A stretch of DNA of 64,000 nucleotides from Flaccisagitta enflata (Eukaryota > Chaetognatha > Sagittoidea > Aphragmophora). Positions 36,608-47,004 of the stretch are shown piece by piece; position 1 is the first letter of the stretch; every line of letters starts with the position of its first letter. Where the stretch lies: NCBI GenBank assembly GCA_965153355.1, contig OZ231126.1:95666001-95730000 (forward strand), in the 5' to 3' direction. The notes beneath the pieces are model-generated. The model was not told the origin of the DNA. It was given only the letters and a program-made list of their open reading frames with translations, and searched no databases. The translations under genes and the position numbers were made by a program.

Positions 36608-37514
36608 CACTCTTTTCTTTGACTAAGAACCTTGTTTATAAGAACATTGAGGCTCAGATATGGAAAAAAATAAGAACAATCATAAGAACATCTCCAGCCT
36701 CACAATGGAAAATTCTAAGAGTATTTTTCTCTTGTTGCTCTAGAGTAGCTTAGGAACTGCAGTCTATGAAAAGAATTGTGACTGCTTTATTGTAGTGATT
36801 GACATCAATCAGTCTTACATTTAAATCTGACATGTTTGTGATTAATATCTTAGTTCTCATACCCTTTCAATTACACGCACTTGGCTGAGTAACAACCTTC
36901 TTTATAACAACGTTGAGGCTCAATGTGTCAAAAAAATAAGAACATTTCTAGCAACATCGTCAGCCTCAGAAAATCAAAAGTATAACAACATTTCAGCCTC
37001 TAGTCCCACCAATAACAACTTTTCTCTTAGATTTGCTATTATTTCCGTTGCATCAAATTTTAACCTGTGGCGGTTTCAAAGAAGACGTGTTTTTTTCTAC
37101 TGTATTTTAGTTATAACAGTATTTTGTTCCTGATTTTGAATGGTTGTTCTCCTTTATTTCATCCCTACCCTAGATCCCTCTCATTCCAGAGAAAGCAGCG
37201 AAAGGAATGATGGTACAGACATCCTAATTGATCGTTATATTAGAAGGTTGATGAGAAAAAAATAACAACAGTTTAGCAACGGTTTGAGCCTCATATCGTC
37301 TTTCAAATAACAACATTGAGCCTCAGAAAAAAATAACCCGTTGTTACTCAGCCAAGTGCGTGTAGCCATCAAAGCTAGGTCAAACTAGATAAGAGAACAT
37401 TGCTGTGTGGAAAATAAGAACATCCCAAGAACAATTTGAGGCTCAAATCGCCTTAGAAATAAGAACATCAAGCCTCAGAAAAAAATAACATGTTCTTATA
37501 AGAAAAAAAGAGTG
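36608..37514. mobile_element. middle fold-back element, TA-flanked (family G, 2)
   Basis: Ends CACTCTTTTCTTTGACTAAGAAC and inverted CACTCTTTTTTTCTTATAAGAAC, with TA at 36606-36607 and 37515-37516. Repeats AAGAACAT and GAGGCTCA inside both arms. Holds the element at 36874-37362. Confidence 0.85.
36874..37362. mobile_element. inner fold-back element, TA-flanked (family G, 3)
   Basis: Ends CACGCACTTGGCTGAGTAAC and its exact inverted copy, with TA at 36872-36873 and 37363-37364. Arms carry ATAACAACGTTGAGGCTCAA-type motifs. No coding frame. Confidence 0.88.
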
Positions 37515-37756
37515 TATTTTGAAAATTTCATCAAATTTTTTTTTTTCAAATTGGAAATCTCAGCCTGGAGCGTGCTTAGCAATGTGCTTAAATTTTCCCA
37601 ATATCTGAGGCTGGGCGTGCTTTTAAACGAGGTGCTTATAAAAAGAAAAAAGTGTACGTGACGATGATAATTCCGATAATTCTGATTCCGATCGTCACCG
37701 CACCGGCAATCGAGAAAAGTGAGAAAATAATCACGACGCTGACAACGATCCTACGC

Positions 37757-37925
37757 GATCTCCACCAATCGCAGAATGATCGAATATTTACCGAAATGAT
37801 AGTGCACAACCTGTGGCCGCGGCAGAAACTCGATCGAAGAACCTGATTGGTCGAGCCAGGAACCTGATTGGCCGATTGCGCAACCTGATTGGATGCTGCC
37901 AGTCCGTGGGAGGAGATATATAGAG
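37757..37925. promoter_or_regulatory. CCAAT-box cluster with TATA-like site
   Basis: ACCTGATTGG occurs three times (37841, 37862, 37882), 21 and 20 bases apart, with two more CCAAT/ATTGG cores (37762, 37871) nearby and ATATATAG at 37915-37922. CCAAT boxes are NF-Y sites and such phasing keeps sites on one helix face. No downstream gene identified on either strand. Confidence 0.4.
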
Positions 37926-37976
37926 AGAAAGGAGAGTGAGACTGAGAAAAAGAGATGGAGTGAGAGAAAAAAAATT

Positions 37977-38132
<156 letters not shown>

Positions 38133-38241
38133 GTTCGTTGGGGGGAAAAGGAAGAGGAGGAGCGATCGACGAAGAAGGTGAAAAGGAGGATCGAAATGGG
38201 TCGGTGCAATTGATGGTGCGATTGGTGAAGGAGGAAGAAAA

Positions 38242-38690
38242 GGAGGCAGGAGAGGCATGGGCAACAGGTCTGCAAATAAATGGTAGGAAGGAGATGAGGA
38301 TATGGAGAGATAGAGGAGGCAGGAGAGGCATGGGCATTGCCCATTGGGCAATAGGTCTGAAATGGAACAGTAGGGATGAGATGAAAACATGAGGGAAGAT
38401 GGAGGAGGAAGGAGAGTCATGAGCAACACGTCTGCAATGGAAATGAGTTTGAATATAAGGATAAAATGGGATATGCAGGAAAAAGAGGCATGGGCAACAA
38501 GTTTACAATGGAAAGAGATGAGGACATGAGGAAAGATGAAAGAGGCGGGAGAGGCATGGGCAACAGGTCTGCCTTTCAAGAGAGGTAGGCTATGAGTACA
38601 CGAGACAAGATGAGAGAGGAAGGAGCATGAACAACTGGTTTGCAATGGAACGGTAGGAAGGAGATGAGGGAAAGAGGAGGGGAGATTGGT
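38242..38690 (+). repeat. ~75-nt degenerate minisatellite, six units
   Basis: GGAGAGGCATGGGCAACAGG and CTGCAAATGG-type motifs recur at about 38246, 38320, 38410, 38482, 38547 and 38618, separated by GATGAGGA/GGAGG runs. The 320-codon minus frame across it follows from the repeat. Confidence 0.75.
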
Positions 38691-38738
38691 GGTAGGAAGA
38701 GGGAGGTGTATGTCCTTAGTGAGTGGTAAAAGGAAATA

Positions 38739-39295
38739 CCCTGTCATCAATTACAACTGTAACGAAAGAAACCTTCATTATGCTTAAAGTATTCATATTG
38801 AAGAATTTTGCTTTGTATCATCTAAAAGCATATAACCTAGCATTTTTTCATGCAAAATTTCAAAGCACTAGCTCAAGCGATTTGGTTTCCACATGATTTT
38901 CCAATTTAACAAGATTTTCCTCAAAAACATCATTTTTTAGTAATTTTTTATGTAAAAACTGTTTTAAATTCATGGAAATTGAATAAAAATGACCAGATTG
39001 GTCAAAAATACTTGTTGATACATCAATTTTTTTCATTTTTCAAAATTTTTTCTCAAAAGAAAAAATTTGAGCAAACATTACAGTATTTTAGAATTCAAAA
39101 TTTGCTTATACTTGCCTAGCAACTTTTTCATTCAAACAGGTGTTGTGGCCAAACCATTTGAGCCAGTGCTTTGAAACTTTGCATGACAAAATGGTAGATC
39201 ATGTGCTTTCAGAAGAAACAAAGCGGAATTTTTCAACATAAATACTTTGTGCACAATAAAGGTTTCTTTCGTTACAGTTGTAACTGATGGCAGGG
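38739..39295. mobile_element. 557-bp MITE with TA target duplication
   Basis: Ends CCCTGTCATCAATTACAACT and inverted CCCTGCCATCAGTTACAACT, TA at 38737-38738 and 39296-39297. Arms continue with GTAACGAAAGAAACCTT and, further in, CAAAGCACT/AGTGCTTTG. Mariner-like by target; no coding frame. Confidence 0.87.
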
Positions 39296-39387
39296 TAATA
39301 GGCATGGGTCGAGATGAAGATCGTGGGTAAGAGGTAAGAGGGAAAGAGTCAAAAAGCTCGAGCCCATGGGGTATGGAGGAACATGGA

Positions 39388-39490
39388 GAATTTGGCGAGC
39401 TGTACTTTTCAGAAGCGCCTTATAGTCCGTCTGTCGATTGGTCTATCCATCCGTTGGTCCTGCCGTTTCCCCATCCATCCGTCTGTAAGG
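39388..39490 (+). repeat. family P element, strongly diverged
   Basis: TTTTCAGAAGCGCCTTATAG followed by GTCCGTCTGTCG and CCATCCGTTGGTCC. Only middle and decayed head remain. Confidence 0.45.
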
Positions 39491-39974
39491 CTCACATTCA
39501 AAATAGTCCAACATGTCTAACAATTTAACCGAAAATAATTAGTAATGATGACTTTTCAAACTTTTTGTGCCTTACTTTTTTTCGCCGAGTCATTGGATAT
39601 GTCATAGCTCAAATGCCATATATGTGCTATATGAAAGGTGTAACAATATCCCTCACTATACCCAAACTGAAAAATATGTGTTACCGTATTTCCTCTAATT
39701 AGCGCCTGGGGCGCTTTCAAAATTGAATCATGACTTTGCCTGTTTTACCCTCTAATTACAGTATGATTGTTTTTGTTTGTAACATTTCATGACAACATAA
39801 CTTGAAAACTTGTTGAAATAATCATATTCTGAAAAAAGGTAGTGAAAGATGTTTAAAATACATTTAATGATATCAAAATCCCAAAACTTTTCAACAAAAT
39901 TTTGATCCAGATTTCTTACTATTAGTTATAAGGCATATTTGGCTAAAATAAACTGTTTTTCATGTTTTGAGATA
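39491..39974. other. AT-rich non-coding
   Basis: Contains CCTCTAATTAGCGCC and ACCCTCTAATTACAG, possibly parts of another inverted-repeat element. No gene. Confidence 0.4.
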
Positions 39975-40298
39975 AACTGTTTTTCTTTGGATTGCTCTTA
40001 TTTCTAAACGATTTGACTTACAAATACCAGGTTGGTTTCAAATGAAAGATGATTTGAAGTAGTTTTAGAAAATAAAAAGAAAGAAACCTTTTTGGAAACA
40101 TATATTATAAAAAAACATGAAAAAAATGAGATCATTTTTTAAAATTTAACAAAATACCTGCCTATATGTAATAATTTGTATACAAAACATCAAATCAGTG
40201 CTTACTTCTCAGATAACCTTAAACTAGATTGAATTATCTTCATTTGAGACCAATCTGGCATCTGTAGCTCCAAACAGTTAAGAATGAAGTTGTACAAC
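39975..40298. mobile_element. fold-back cut by the assembly gap
   Basis: TACCAGGTTGGTTTCAAATGAA (about 40027) pairs with TTCATTTGAGACCAATCTGGCA (about 40242). The right arm runs to within bases of the Ns, so the outer end may be missing. Confidence 0.6.
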
Positions 40299-40308
40299 NN
40301 NNNNNNNN
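40299..40308. other. assembly gap (10 N)
   Basis: Ten N. True size unknown. A fold-back ends on its left and a broken transposon frame begins on its right. Confidence 1.
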
Positions 40309-40309
40309 C

Positions 40310-41452
40310 ACGCGGTCATGGTCACATGGGAAATTGTGCCGATATTGCCATTATGTAATGACGGACTTAAATCATGCGTATTCCGCTGATAACCTGTCCG
40401 GGGCTGCAAATTGCACCTCTGCAGAGTACACGGAAGTCATTGAAGCTGAGAGCAACGACAAAATTTTGCCGCATGGCTTTACTAGTGTAACCGCTTTGCA
40501 CAAGATTCCATATCTACCCAAGAACACAACAACATACTACCTCGATGTTGACCATGATTTTTTCTTGGGTTGTGTGGTGACCTGGATGACAATAATAATC
40601 CAGAGAATAGTCTTCGAGCTGCAATGGATATCGCCTTTGGCATTGAAAACTCGGTGGAAACGATTTAAATTTCGCGGACACAATGTCAAGAACCGCACAC
40701 ACTTCAAGTTTGATATGGCAAAAAAAGAGGTCAAAATCTGCAACAAAGTTGCACATGTAAAACATTTAATCTTATTGTTTGCCATTGTGCTATATTCGAC
40801 GGTAGTAGATCCGGCTAACCCAGTCTGGAAGTTTTATCTAAAACTTGCTCATTTAACTCGTCTTTTATTAACGAGAAACCACAATGAAAGTCGTTTGTCT
40901 CAGTTAGAAGTTTACATTCGAGCAACATTGAATGCACGCATGGATCTCGAACACGAACACCAACTGGAGATTATGAGCCCAAAATTAAATCAAAAGAGCA
41001 TTATATTTGCCATTATCCTTTTGCAATCAGATGGGCCGGTCCTTTGTCATTACAGTTCTTCCTTGTGTGAACAGTTTCACCAATTCTGTAAATGTGCCTT
41101 TGGCAGTTCCCGATGTACTAAGAATCTTTTAAAAACGATGTTAAAAAGGATAGATGGAAAATTGCTATCGAGAAGTCAAGCCACTATACAAGTTCAAAAA
41201 GTTACTCGGTTGAGAACGGATGATGCACTCAACCAAGAAGCCCTTGCATTTTATCGGCAATACCCTCTACCGTCCCGCTTAAGAAGCAGTGAAACGACCA
41301 TTGGGAAAAAAACGGTTGATGCTGTAGCTGGGTGCCCCGGCTCCCCTGACGGGCGATTCTTAAAAATTCTCGGTCTTGTCCAAACCGATATGGGTATAAG
41401 AATTTCAGCCCCTCACGCAATTTGGCTTATTTCAGTTGAACATAAGCAATGA
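40310..41452 (+). pseudogene. CACTA/EnSpm-like transposon protein, C-terminal part
   Basis: A frame open from the gap to a TGA at 41450-41452 (about 380 codons, 5' end lost in the gap). It starts with CRYCHYV, a Cys-x2-Cys pair; about 65 residues on comes YLDVDHDFFLGC, matching the D-xx-HD-x-x-x-G block that follows the catalytic region in animal EnSpm-like proteins. Further on, WKFYLKLAHLTRLLL and GPVLCHYSSSLCEQFHQFCK fit, in degenerate form, the later H-x-P-K / F-E-x-x-H-x-x-F-K region of those proteins. The key His and Lys positions there are substituted, so I judge it an inactive copy. The family call comes from motif order alone. Confidence 0.4.
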
Positions 41453-41563
41453 TCCATCACAGATTTTAGATTTTGATTCGGCGTCTATGATTCCTATTAA
41501 TAGCTATGTTGTGGATCAAAAAAATTTATTCAGTTTGAACAACTACAATCTTAACCTATAAGC
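41453..41563. other. spacer between transposon fragment and next gene
   Basis: AT-rich, about 110 bases. No promoter motif identified. Confidence 0.5.
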
Positions 41564-41940
41564 ATGAAGGCGCAAAATGCTGGAAAGCAGAAAGCTGTGA
41601 GGTCTTCAAAGCGAGACGAGCTCAATGCGTCACTGGCAGCCGACAAAAGGCGTCGAGCATCAACTGGAAATTCACGCCAAGGAGCGCTATGGACCTGATC
41701 CCGCCAATCGCTTTAGGCTGTATTTGCAAAGGCCGACACCGGCGAAGGACAAAGACGGCCATGATATGGAGCTTGTGCGGCCCTACTTGGATCTCTTCTG
41801 CCCCGTTTGGAAACGCCAAATCGGCTATTATGATCAAGGCCGCGACGTTTTCCACGCCACTTGCCTGGGCGATATCATCGTGGACCACAAAACCCAACTC
41901 TGTGTTTTTGTGCCACAGCAACTTAAGCCACAGTCATTTG
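41564..41940 (+). CDS. unknown multi-exon gene U, exon 1
   Basis: Gene U is followed through about 16 exons to 58749 by open frames, GT/AG borders and matching phases; its family is not recognised. An ATG at 41564 opens a basic stretch with paired KR/KRRR clusters (nuclear-signal-like) that stops in frame at 41691. The frame continued by the later exons runs from at least 41625 and encodes segments like YGPDPANRFRLYLQRPT and ELVRPYLDLFCPVWKRQIGY. The two overlap by more than 60 bases in different frames, so either translation starts at 41625 or exon 1 carries an indel. It ends in phase 1 at the donor G/GTATGT. Confidence 0.55.
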
Positions 41941-42093
41941 GTATGTTTCACCCAAAGCAGAGGGGGGGAAACCAATATGGTAAAGTCTTATAGAGTGTAT
42001 ATTGTCAGTAAAATATTTTAAACAGTATACTGTCTTAAACATACCAAGTCCCATTGGATTGTTATCGATGTCTTTGTGAATTTTTTTGGTCAG

Positions 42094-42206
42094 GCAACAT
42101 GAATTCGACGCTCCAGTTCCAGTTCTGGGGTCTGAACGGGGGATTCGATTACTACATACGGAAAGATACGAACCTCGCCATCTGGGTGGATAAGTTGACC
42201 AGAGTG
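42094..42206 (+). CDS. gene U, exon 2
   Basis: Acceptor TTTTTTTGGTCAG, donor GTG/GTGAGT. Enters in phase 1, leaves in phase 0. Encodes NMNSTLQFQFWGLNGGFDYY and IRKDTNLAIWVDKLTR. Intron 1 is 153 bases. Confidence 0.65.
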
Positions 42207-42335
42207 GTGAGTTGCGTTGATAGTATCGACATTCACATGTTAAATGATTAGGATTTATATGGTTGGAGTCTTTAAAAATACAAATTAGCCGCCATTCCTA
42301 GCCAATGTGAGGGAGTGTGTTTCTTTACATTATAG

Positions 42336-42404
42336 GGTGGGTTGTCGCGGAACGACCAACTCGTCTTTCGCGTGATACTGGACCGTCTGATTCGCGAAAT
42401 GCAG
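42336..42404 (+). CDS. gene U, exon 3
   Basis: 69 bases, 23 codons, phase 0 to 0. Encodes SRNDQLVFRVILDRLIREMQ. Acceptor ACATTATAG, donor CAG/GTGCAA. Confidence 0.65.
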
Positions 42405-42518
42405 GTGCAATAACGTGGTTCCTGAAGGATATTTGAGTTAGCAATGGTGCCAGTTGCGTTTGATTGTCAATGGCTTTTGGCCAACCGTCAAGTTATGTTA
42501 ATTCTGTTTTTGTTTTAG

Positions 42519-42682
42519 ATCGATGCTTTTGCATCCAATTTCCACGCAGCGCTGTCATCCAACTGTTTGTGGGAGTTGTACCACCTCATCGAAGCATTCT
42601 TCCTGGAAAAGACCGGTTTCCGCGTCTTCTTTTGGCCCGACAACTACAAAGCTATCTCCATTTCCAGTTTGATCCGTGACAT
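42519..42682 (+). CDS. gene U, exon 4
   Basis: Acceptor TTTTGTTTTAG, donor AT/GTAAGT, phase 0 to 2. Encodes SSNCLWELYHLIEAFFLEKT followed by GFRVFFWPDNYKAIS, a well-ordered globular-looking stretch. Confidence 0.68.
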
Positions 42683-42780
42683 GTAAGTACATAATGACGC
42701 TTGTTTGTAAAATTGTTAGAAACTTCCCTGACATGCTCTTACTCTTGTTGATATCCCATGACTCCTGCTTTCATCCACAG

Positions 42781-43053
42781 CTACACGAATGAAGGGCGCA
42801 ACATCAGCAAAGAGCTCACGACACTCGAAAAACAAAAGACCACATTGGAGCGGGAACTGGATCAAAGTAAAGAGCATCCGACCCCCAGCGAAAAGCGGTC
42901 GTTGAGGAACTGGGAGAACGAGATCGACCATCTGAAAGAACTGGCCAAAAACAGCGTCAACTGGTTCGGACGACAAACGGCGGCCAGCAACAAGCAGTTA
43001 TCTGTTCGACTCAAAAAAGGCCACAAGAAAACTCTTTCATAACGGCTGAGCAT
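42781..43053 (+). CDS. gene U, exon 5, with in-frame TAA
   Basis: Acceptor CTTTCATCCACAG, donor CAT/GTAAGT, phase 2 to 2. Encodes a probable coiled coil (ISKELTTLEKQKTTLERELD, later NWENEIDHLKELAKNS). A TAA at 43040-43042 interrupts the frame three codons before the donor. Beyond the intron the frame reopens cleanly, so the stop looks like a point change (CAA to TAA would do) or a sequence error; else gene U ends here. Confidence 0.6.
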
Positions 43054-43059
43054 GTAAGT

Positions 43060-44450
43060 CCAAAATTGGCTATTCACTTGCACCTATTGTTCGATGCCTT
43101 TTTGCAACATTCTTTTGTTCCCATGGATTTTTTAAAGGGAACAATTACACCGGTAGTGAAAAATAGTTCGGGTGACTTAAACGCAACGGACAGCTACCGT
43201 GGTGTAACATTGAGTAGCGTGTTTGCACACATGTTTGAAAACGCACTAAGGTTGAAATTTGGTAGTTTTCTGGCCAGTCATGACTTACAATTTGGTTTTA
43301 AATCAAAACATAGCGTTAGCCATGCTGTGTTCACTTTGAAATCATGTGTTAATTTTTTCACTGAGAGGGGTTCAAATGTCTATGTTGCGTTTCTTGACTT
43401 TAGTAAGGCTTTTGACACCATATCTCACAGCGGATTATTTCTTAAGCTTACGGATAGAAAGTTCCACTTTGCTTTCTATTATTAATCATGTTTTGGTATC
43501 TTAACATGGAGTACGACGTCAAATGGGCTAATGCTCGTTCTGACTCATTTCGTGTTTTGTGCGGCACAAAGCAGGGTGGAATTTTGTCACCTGATTTCTT
43601 TGCCATATACATAAACGACCTTATTGTTATACTAAAGAAAATGGGAGTAGGGTGTCACATGTTACATTTCTTCATAGAGTGTCTTCTTTTTGCAGACGAC
43701 ATGTTGTTGGTTGTGCCTACCCGAGAAGCATTACAACAAATGATCAATGTGTGTGCGGATTATTGTTTACGATACTGCTTGAAATTTAACATCGCTAAGA
43801 CGAAGGTATTGGTGTTTGGCAAACTAAGTAAAGCATTGCCCTCTTTGGCAAAAATATTGATTGATGGCCAATGTATTGATTATGTGGAGTCATGTAAGTA
43901 CTTAGGATTTCATCTTGTTTCCCATGACAAATTCAAATTCTCAGTTATTGAGGATTTGCGAGGTTTTTTCAGGAGTGTAAACTCTATTCTTTCTAGTGTA
44001 CAAAAACCGAAAGAAAATATATTAATGCAGCTGCTTTTCTCTAATTGTGTGCCAAAATTGACATTTGGTGCTGCTGTCAAAGTTCTTAACGCTTCTGAGA
44101 TGAACCAATTCAATGTAGCTTTTAATACTGCTGTGCGTTGGATATTTGGATTCCGTCAATGGCAGAGTATTCGCCAATTACGTGAAGTGTATGGATTCTC
44201 ATCTTTTGAGGCAATGTATGAGAAAATAAAGAGACAATTTTACGCGAATCTGATTACACATGATGATAAAACGTTACAGTTTTTAGCAACTCTCCAAAGG
44301 GAGGAGGAGGAGAGGGAACGTAGTTTAACGCCGTAAAACTGTCGCGCTCTTACATGTATTCATGTAGTAGACCTGTAGAACTGTGATTTTTGACTGTTGT
44401 TTGGATTGTCGCATTTTCATGTTGACGAAATTAAAACATTATTACTATTA
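43060..44450 (+). mobile_element. CR1/Jockey-like non-LTR retrotransposon, 5'-truncated, in intron 5
   Basis: Homology begins about ten bases after the exon-5 donor, inside the reverse transcriptase, so the endonuclease and ORF1 are missing. Open frames occupy 43066-43485 and 43488-44336. Noncoding 3' sequence and an AT-rich tail (ATTATTACTATTAA) follow. Gene U resumes at 44552. Confidence 0.85.
43066..44336 (+). pseudogene. reverse transcriptase of the intron-5 LINE, frameshifted
   Basis: RT fingers and palm are recognisable: FLKGTITPVVKN, YRGVTLSSV, motif A FLDFSKAFD, motif B GTKQGGILSP, motif C LLFADD, then KYLGF and a C-terminal NAVR-like FNTAVRWIFGFRQW block, typical of CR1/Jockey-group elements. 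A shift at about 43455 splits motif A from motifs B and C: the first frame runs to TAA at 43483-43485, while the second is readable from KVPLCFLLL just upstream of 43488. Active-site residues are intact on both sides, so the copy is young but dead. Ends at TAA 44334-44336. Confidence 0.85.
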
Positions 44451-44551
44451 ATAGGTATTAAAAATGTAGCGTTGGCGGTATAAACATGGGGACAGTGATC
44501 TGTGACTTTCATCAACTGATTTTAAATATGTGGCATTGCTTTATTTGATAG

Positions 44552-44698
44552 TGAAAGTTACGGGGAGTTGCGCCATCGTTGCCTCGACGATGCACAATTG
44601 GGGAAGTATCTCACGGATTACATCACTTGCCACTCAAAGCCAGTGGGCAACCCCAATATCCAGCTGCCAAGAGGGACACGTCTAGCGGCGAAGAGTGA
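44552..44698 (+). CDS. gene U, exon 6
   Basis: Acceptor TTTGATAG. Encodes ESYGELRHRCLDDAQLGKYL and YITCHSKPVGNPNIQLPRG. Two donors overlap: GTGAGT at 44695 looks stronger, but only GTATTA at 44699 keeps the frame into exons 7 and 8. Confidence 0.6.
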
Positions 44699-44792
44699 GT
44701 ATTATTGAACTGGATCAACAGTTGTTCAATAATTCCAAGGGTCACTGATTTTTCGAAAAAGCAAGATTACTGTTTCGATGTATATTTTGCAG

Positions 44793-44912
44793 AAACATCG
44801 GGTTGTCGCAACCGGCGGCCAAAACCAAGTCCCTGTCGGTCCCAGACGCCCCGTCGAGAGGCCCCACTTCCCCGGCTACTTCTGTCAACGACCCAGAAAA
44901 CTTCCAAACAAG
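44793..44912 (+). CDS. gene U, exon 7
   Basis: 120 bases, phase 2 to 2. Ser/Pro/Ala-rich linker (PDAPSRGPTSPATSVNDPEN). Acceptor TATTTTGCAG, donor AG/GTGTGA. Confidence 0.55.
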
Positions 44913-45018
44913 GTGTGATTTTGGTTTGGGCCCAAAAAAGAGTTGTTGACTGAAAAGGGTTGTACTTGGCAAAAACCAAATTTCCATCTGCTATAATAAT
45001 TATATTGGTGTTTAACAG

Positions 45019-45582
45019 GAGCAGCGAATCCACTGGTACGGCCGAGGGAGAGAACGCCGACGACTCTGCCAAAGAGGGCGCCGTACACCCTGTTGATGAG
45101 GACGCTCTGGAGATGCCGCAAGAGGACGCTGGAGAGGAGGCGGTGGAGCCTGTTGAAAAGACCGCTGCCGAAGAGACCGCTGCCGAAGACACCGCTGCGG
45201 AAGAGGACGGTGAAGAAGACGCCGGTGGCCAACACCACTCGCAGTCCCAGAACGTTAGAGGCGCAGTCACAAATACTTGCCAATCCGTTCGCAGACATGT
45301 GAATACTCGCCAATCCGTTTGCAGACATGTGGGCTTCAGAGGAAACGCCATTTGCTCTATCGGCGCGGCTCAAACGAGTGCAAATGGCGTCTACTTCAAA
45401 CATCCATATGAGCCCGATGATGAACAAGAAATGCCGGCCGAACAAGAACAACGGATCGACAAAGCAGCGGGGAAGCAAAGATTGGTGAAGAGGCGACAAC
45501 TCGATGACGCAGCTGACCAAAGTGGTGTCGTCGAAGGCATCAATCCGTTGCCCAGGACTGGAGAAGACTCAAGCAGACCCAA
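45019..45582 (+). CDS. gene U, exon 8
   Basis: 564 bases, 188 codons, phase 2 to 2. A strongly acidic Glu/Asp/Ala region with TAAEETAAEDTAAEE repeats comes first, then a 27-base duplication giving QSVRRHVNTRQSVCRHV, then a basic segment KQRLVKRRQLDDAA. Acidic low-complexity regions of this kind are common in nuclear proteins; nothing more specific can be said. Donor AA/GTAAAT. Confidence 0.6.
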
Positions 45583-45652
45583 GTAAATAAATGGTTGTTT
45601 CTATTCTGTTTTGAATACTTGTTGGTAATTCTAGACTAGTTGCACATATGTG
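45525..45652 (+). repeat. segmental duplication, copy 1
   Basis: The last 58 bases of exon 8 and the first 70 of its intron (TTTCTATTCTGTTTTGAA..., GACTAGTTGCACATATGT) recur at 48903-49032 with only scattered differences. Confidence 0.85.
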
Positions 45653-45755
45653 AATATACAGCGGTTTTCCTCGTAACACTGGCAACACACTGAAAATAAT
45701 TTTTATATTGAACCCCGATTATGATTGTTAAGTTTCCATCCTTTGTCTGATATAG

Positions 45756-45920
45756 TGCCACGGAAACGGTCTCTGTCGCGGATACTGCGACATCTTCCTC
45801 CACAAACGCGTCCTGCGATGACAACAACAACGAGGACGGGGTGGAAGAGGACAAAGAAAACTTGCCCCCTTCAACCGCTGCCAATGATCGTGAAGATGTT
45901 GAAACAGCTTCCACTTCTCA
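45756..45920 (+). CDS. gene U, exon 9
   Basis: Phase 2 to 2. Acidic, Asn/Ser-rich (CDDNNNEDGVEEDKENLPP). Acceptor GATATAG, donor CA/GTGAGT. Confidence 0.55.
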
Positions 45921-46160
45921 GTGAGTAAAGCCATGTGCAGTGGATTACCGACGACATTGAATACGTTATGACGCAGAGCAGAATCCGGCCGTCAGTGTTC
46001 ATTCAAATGGGTCAAAAAATAGATTATTGATTTGAAGCAAATCAATTGTTGATTATCATTTGGCATCACATACTGATCACATAGCAAAAAAAATTAATGC
46101 AAAATATTGATTTTTTAGCAAAATATTACTAAAAAACGTATAAATTAGCAAAATATAGAA
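45921..46160. other. start of intron 9
   Basis: AT-rich, with AGCAAAATAT repeats near 46084-46156. Confidence 0.5.
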
Positions 46161-46778
46161 TGCACACACCACGGGGGAGGCTTTCATAGGTCAAGAAAAA
46201 TTCTCGGTCATAATAGTGAGTGGTTTGGGCCTCAGAAAGGTTTATTTTTTCACTTCATAATAAAACAGAAATTTTTTTGCTTCAAAATTTTTTCAAAATA
46301 CCGTAAAATGCTGTAAAAAGCCGTAAAATTGGCATTTTTGACAGTTTTTTATTTTCCCAATCTGCTGCTATTGTCAAAAGATGGGCAAACAATGATTATC
46401 TGGCACTTGGACACATTCCTGCATAAATACAGGCCAGCCTGTCATCATTTAGTTTCATTTTTACGGCTTTTAACGGTACTTTACAGCATAAAATGATATA
46501 AAATGATAATGGGTTAGCCTGTATTTATGCATGAATGTGTATTAGTGCCAGATAATCATTGTTCGCCTATTTTTTGACCACAGTGGTGGTTTTGGACCAA
46601 AGAAACTGTCAAAAATGCCAATTTTACGGCATTTTACAGCATTCTAAGAAACTCTGAAACAAAAAAATTTTCGTTTTGGTATAAAGTGATAAAGTTAACC
46701 TTCCTAAGGCTTAAACCACTTGCCATTATGACCGAGAATTTTTCTTGACCTATGAAAGCCTCCCCCGTGGTGTGTGCA
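46161..46778. mobile_element. 618-bp fold-back element in intron 9
   Basis: TGCACACACCACGGGGGAGG and its inverted partner CCCCCGTGGTGTGTGCA bound arms that pair nearly end to end (CATAGGTCAAGAAAAATTCT, GTAAAATTGGCATTTTTGAC, AATGATTATCTGGCAC in both). Centre near 46470. Target duplication not identifiable. Confidence 0.88.
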
Positions 46779-47004
46779 GGGGAAAGTTACAAATTTCTAA
46801 AATCTTTTGTTGCTATTTCATTACTTTTTGATACTGCTTGAATGTAAGATGGTATTTGGATACATTTCTTTTATTTTCCATGAGTTCATTCACTCTATCA
46901 TTCATAAATTCATTCATTTTTGCTTATTTTAAACTTTTTTTTCATTCTAATTGTAAAAAAAGTTTTTTATCTTTTTTCATTTGTATCATAGCAATAAAAT
47001 ATTT

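Larger units (their letters stand above)
36035..37654. mobile_element. outer fold-back element, TA-flanked (family G, 1)
   Basis: Ends CACTTTTTTCTTTTTATAAGCAC and the inverted match at 37632-37654; TA at 36033-36034 and 37655-37656. Within 100 bases of each end lies GAGGCTGAGCGTGCTTAGCA or its relative. Holds the element at 36608-37514. Confidence 0.88.

Noticed and set aside
43483-43490. Programmed ribosomal frameshift in the intron-5 LINE
   Set aside because: No slippery heptamer or structure at the junction, and the shift lies inside the RT domain, where known elements do not frameshift; a plain indel fits.
44767-45520. Minus-strand frames of about 200 codons opposite exons 7 and 8 of gene U
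   Set aside because: Shadows of the plus-strand exons; the plus frame has the splice sites and phase continuity.
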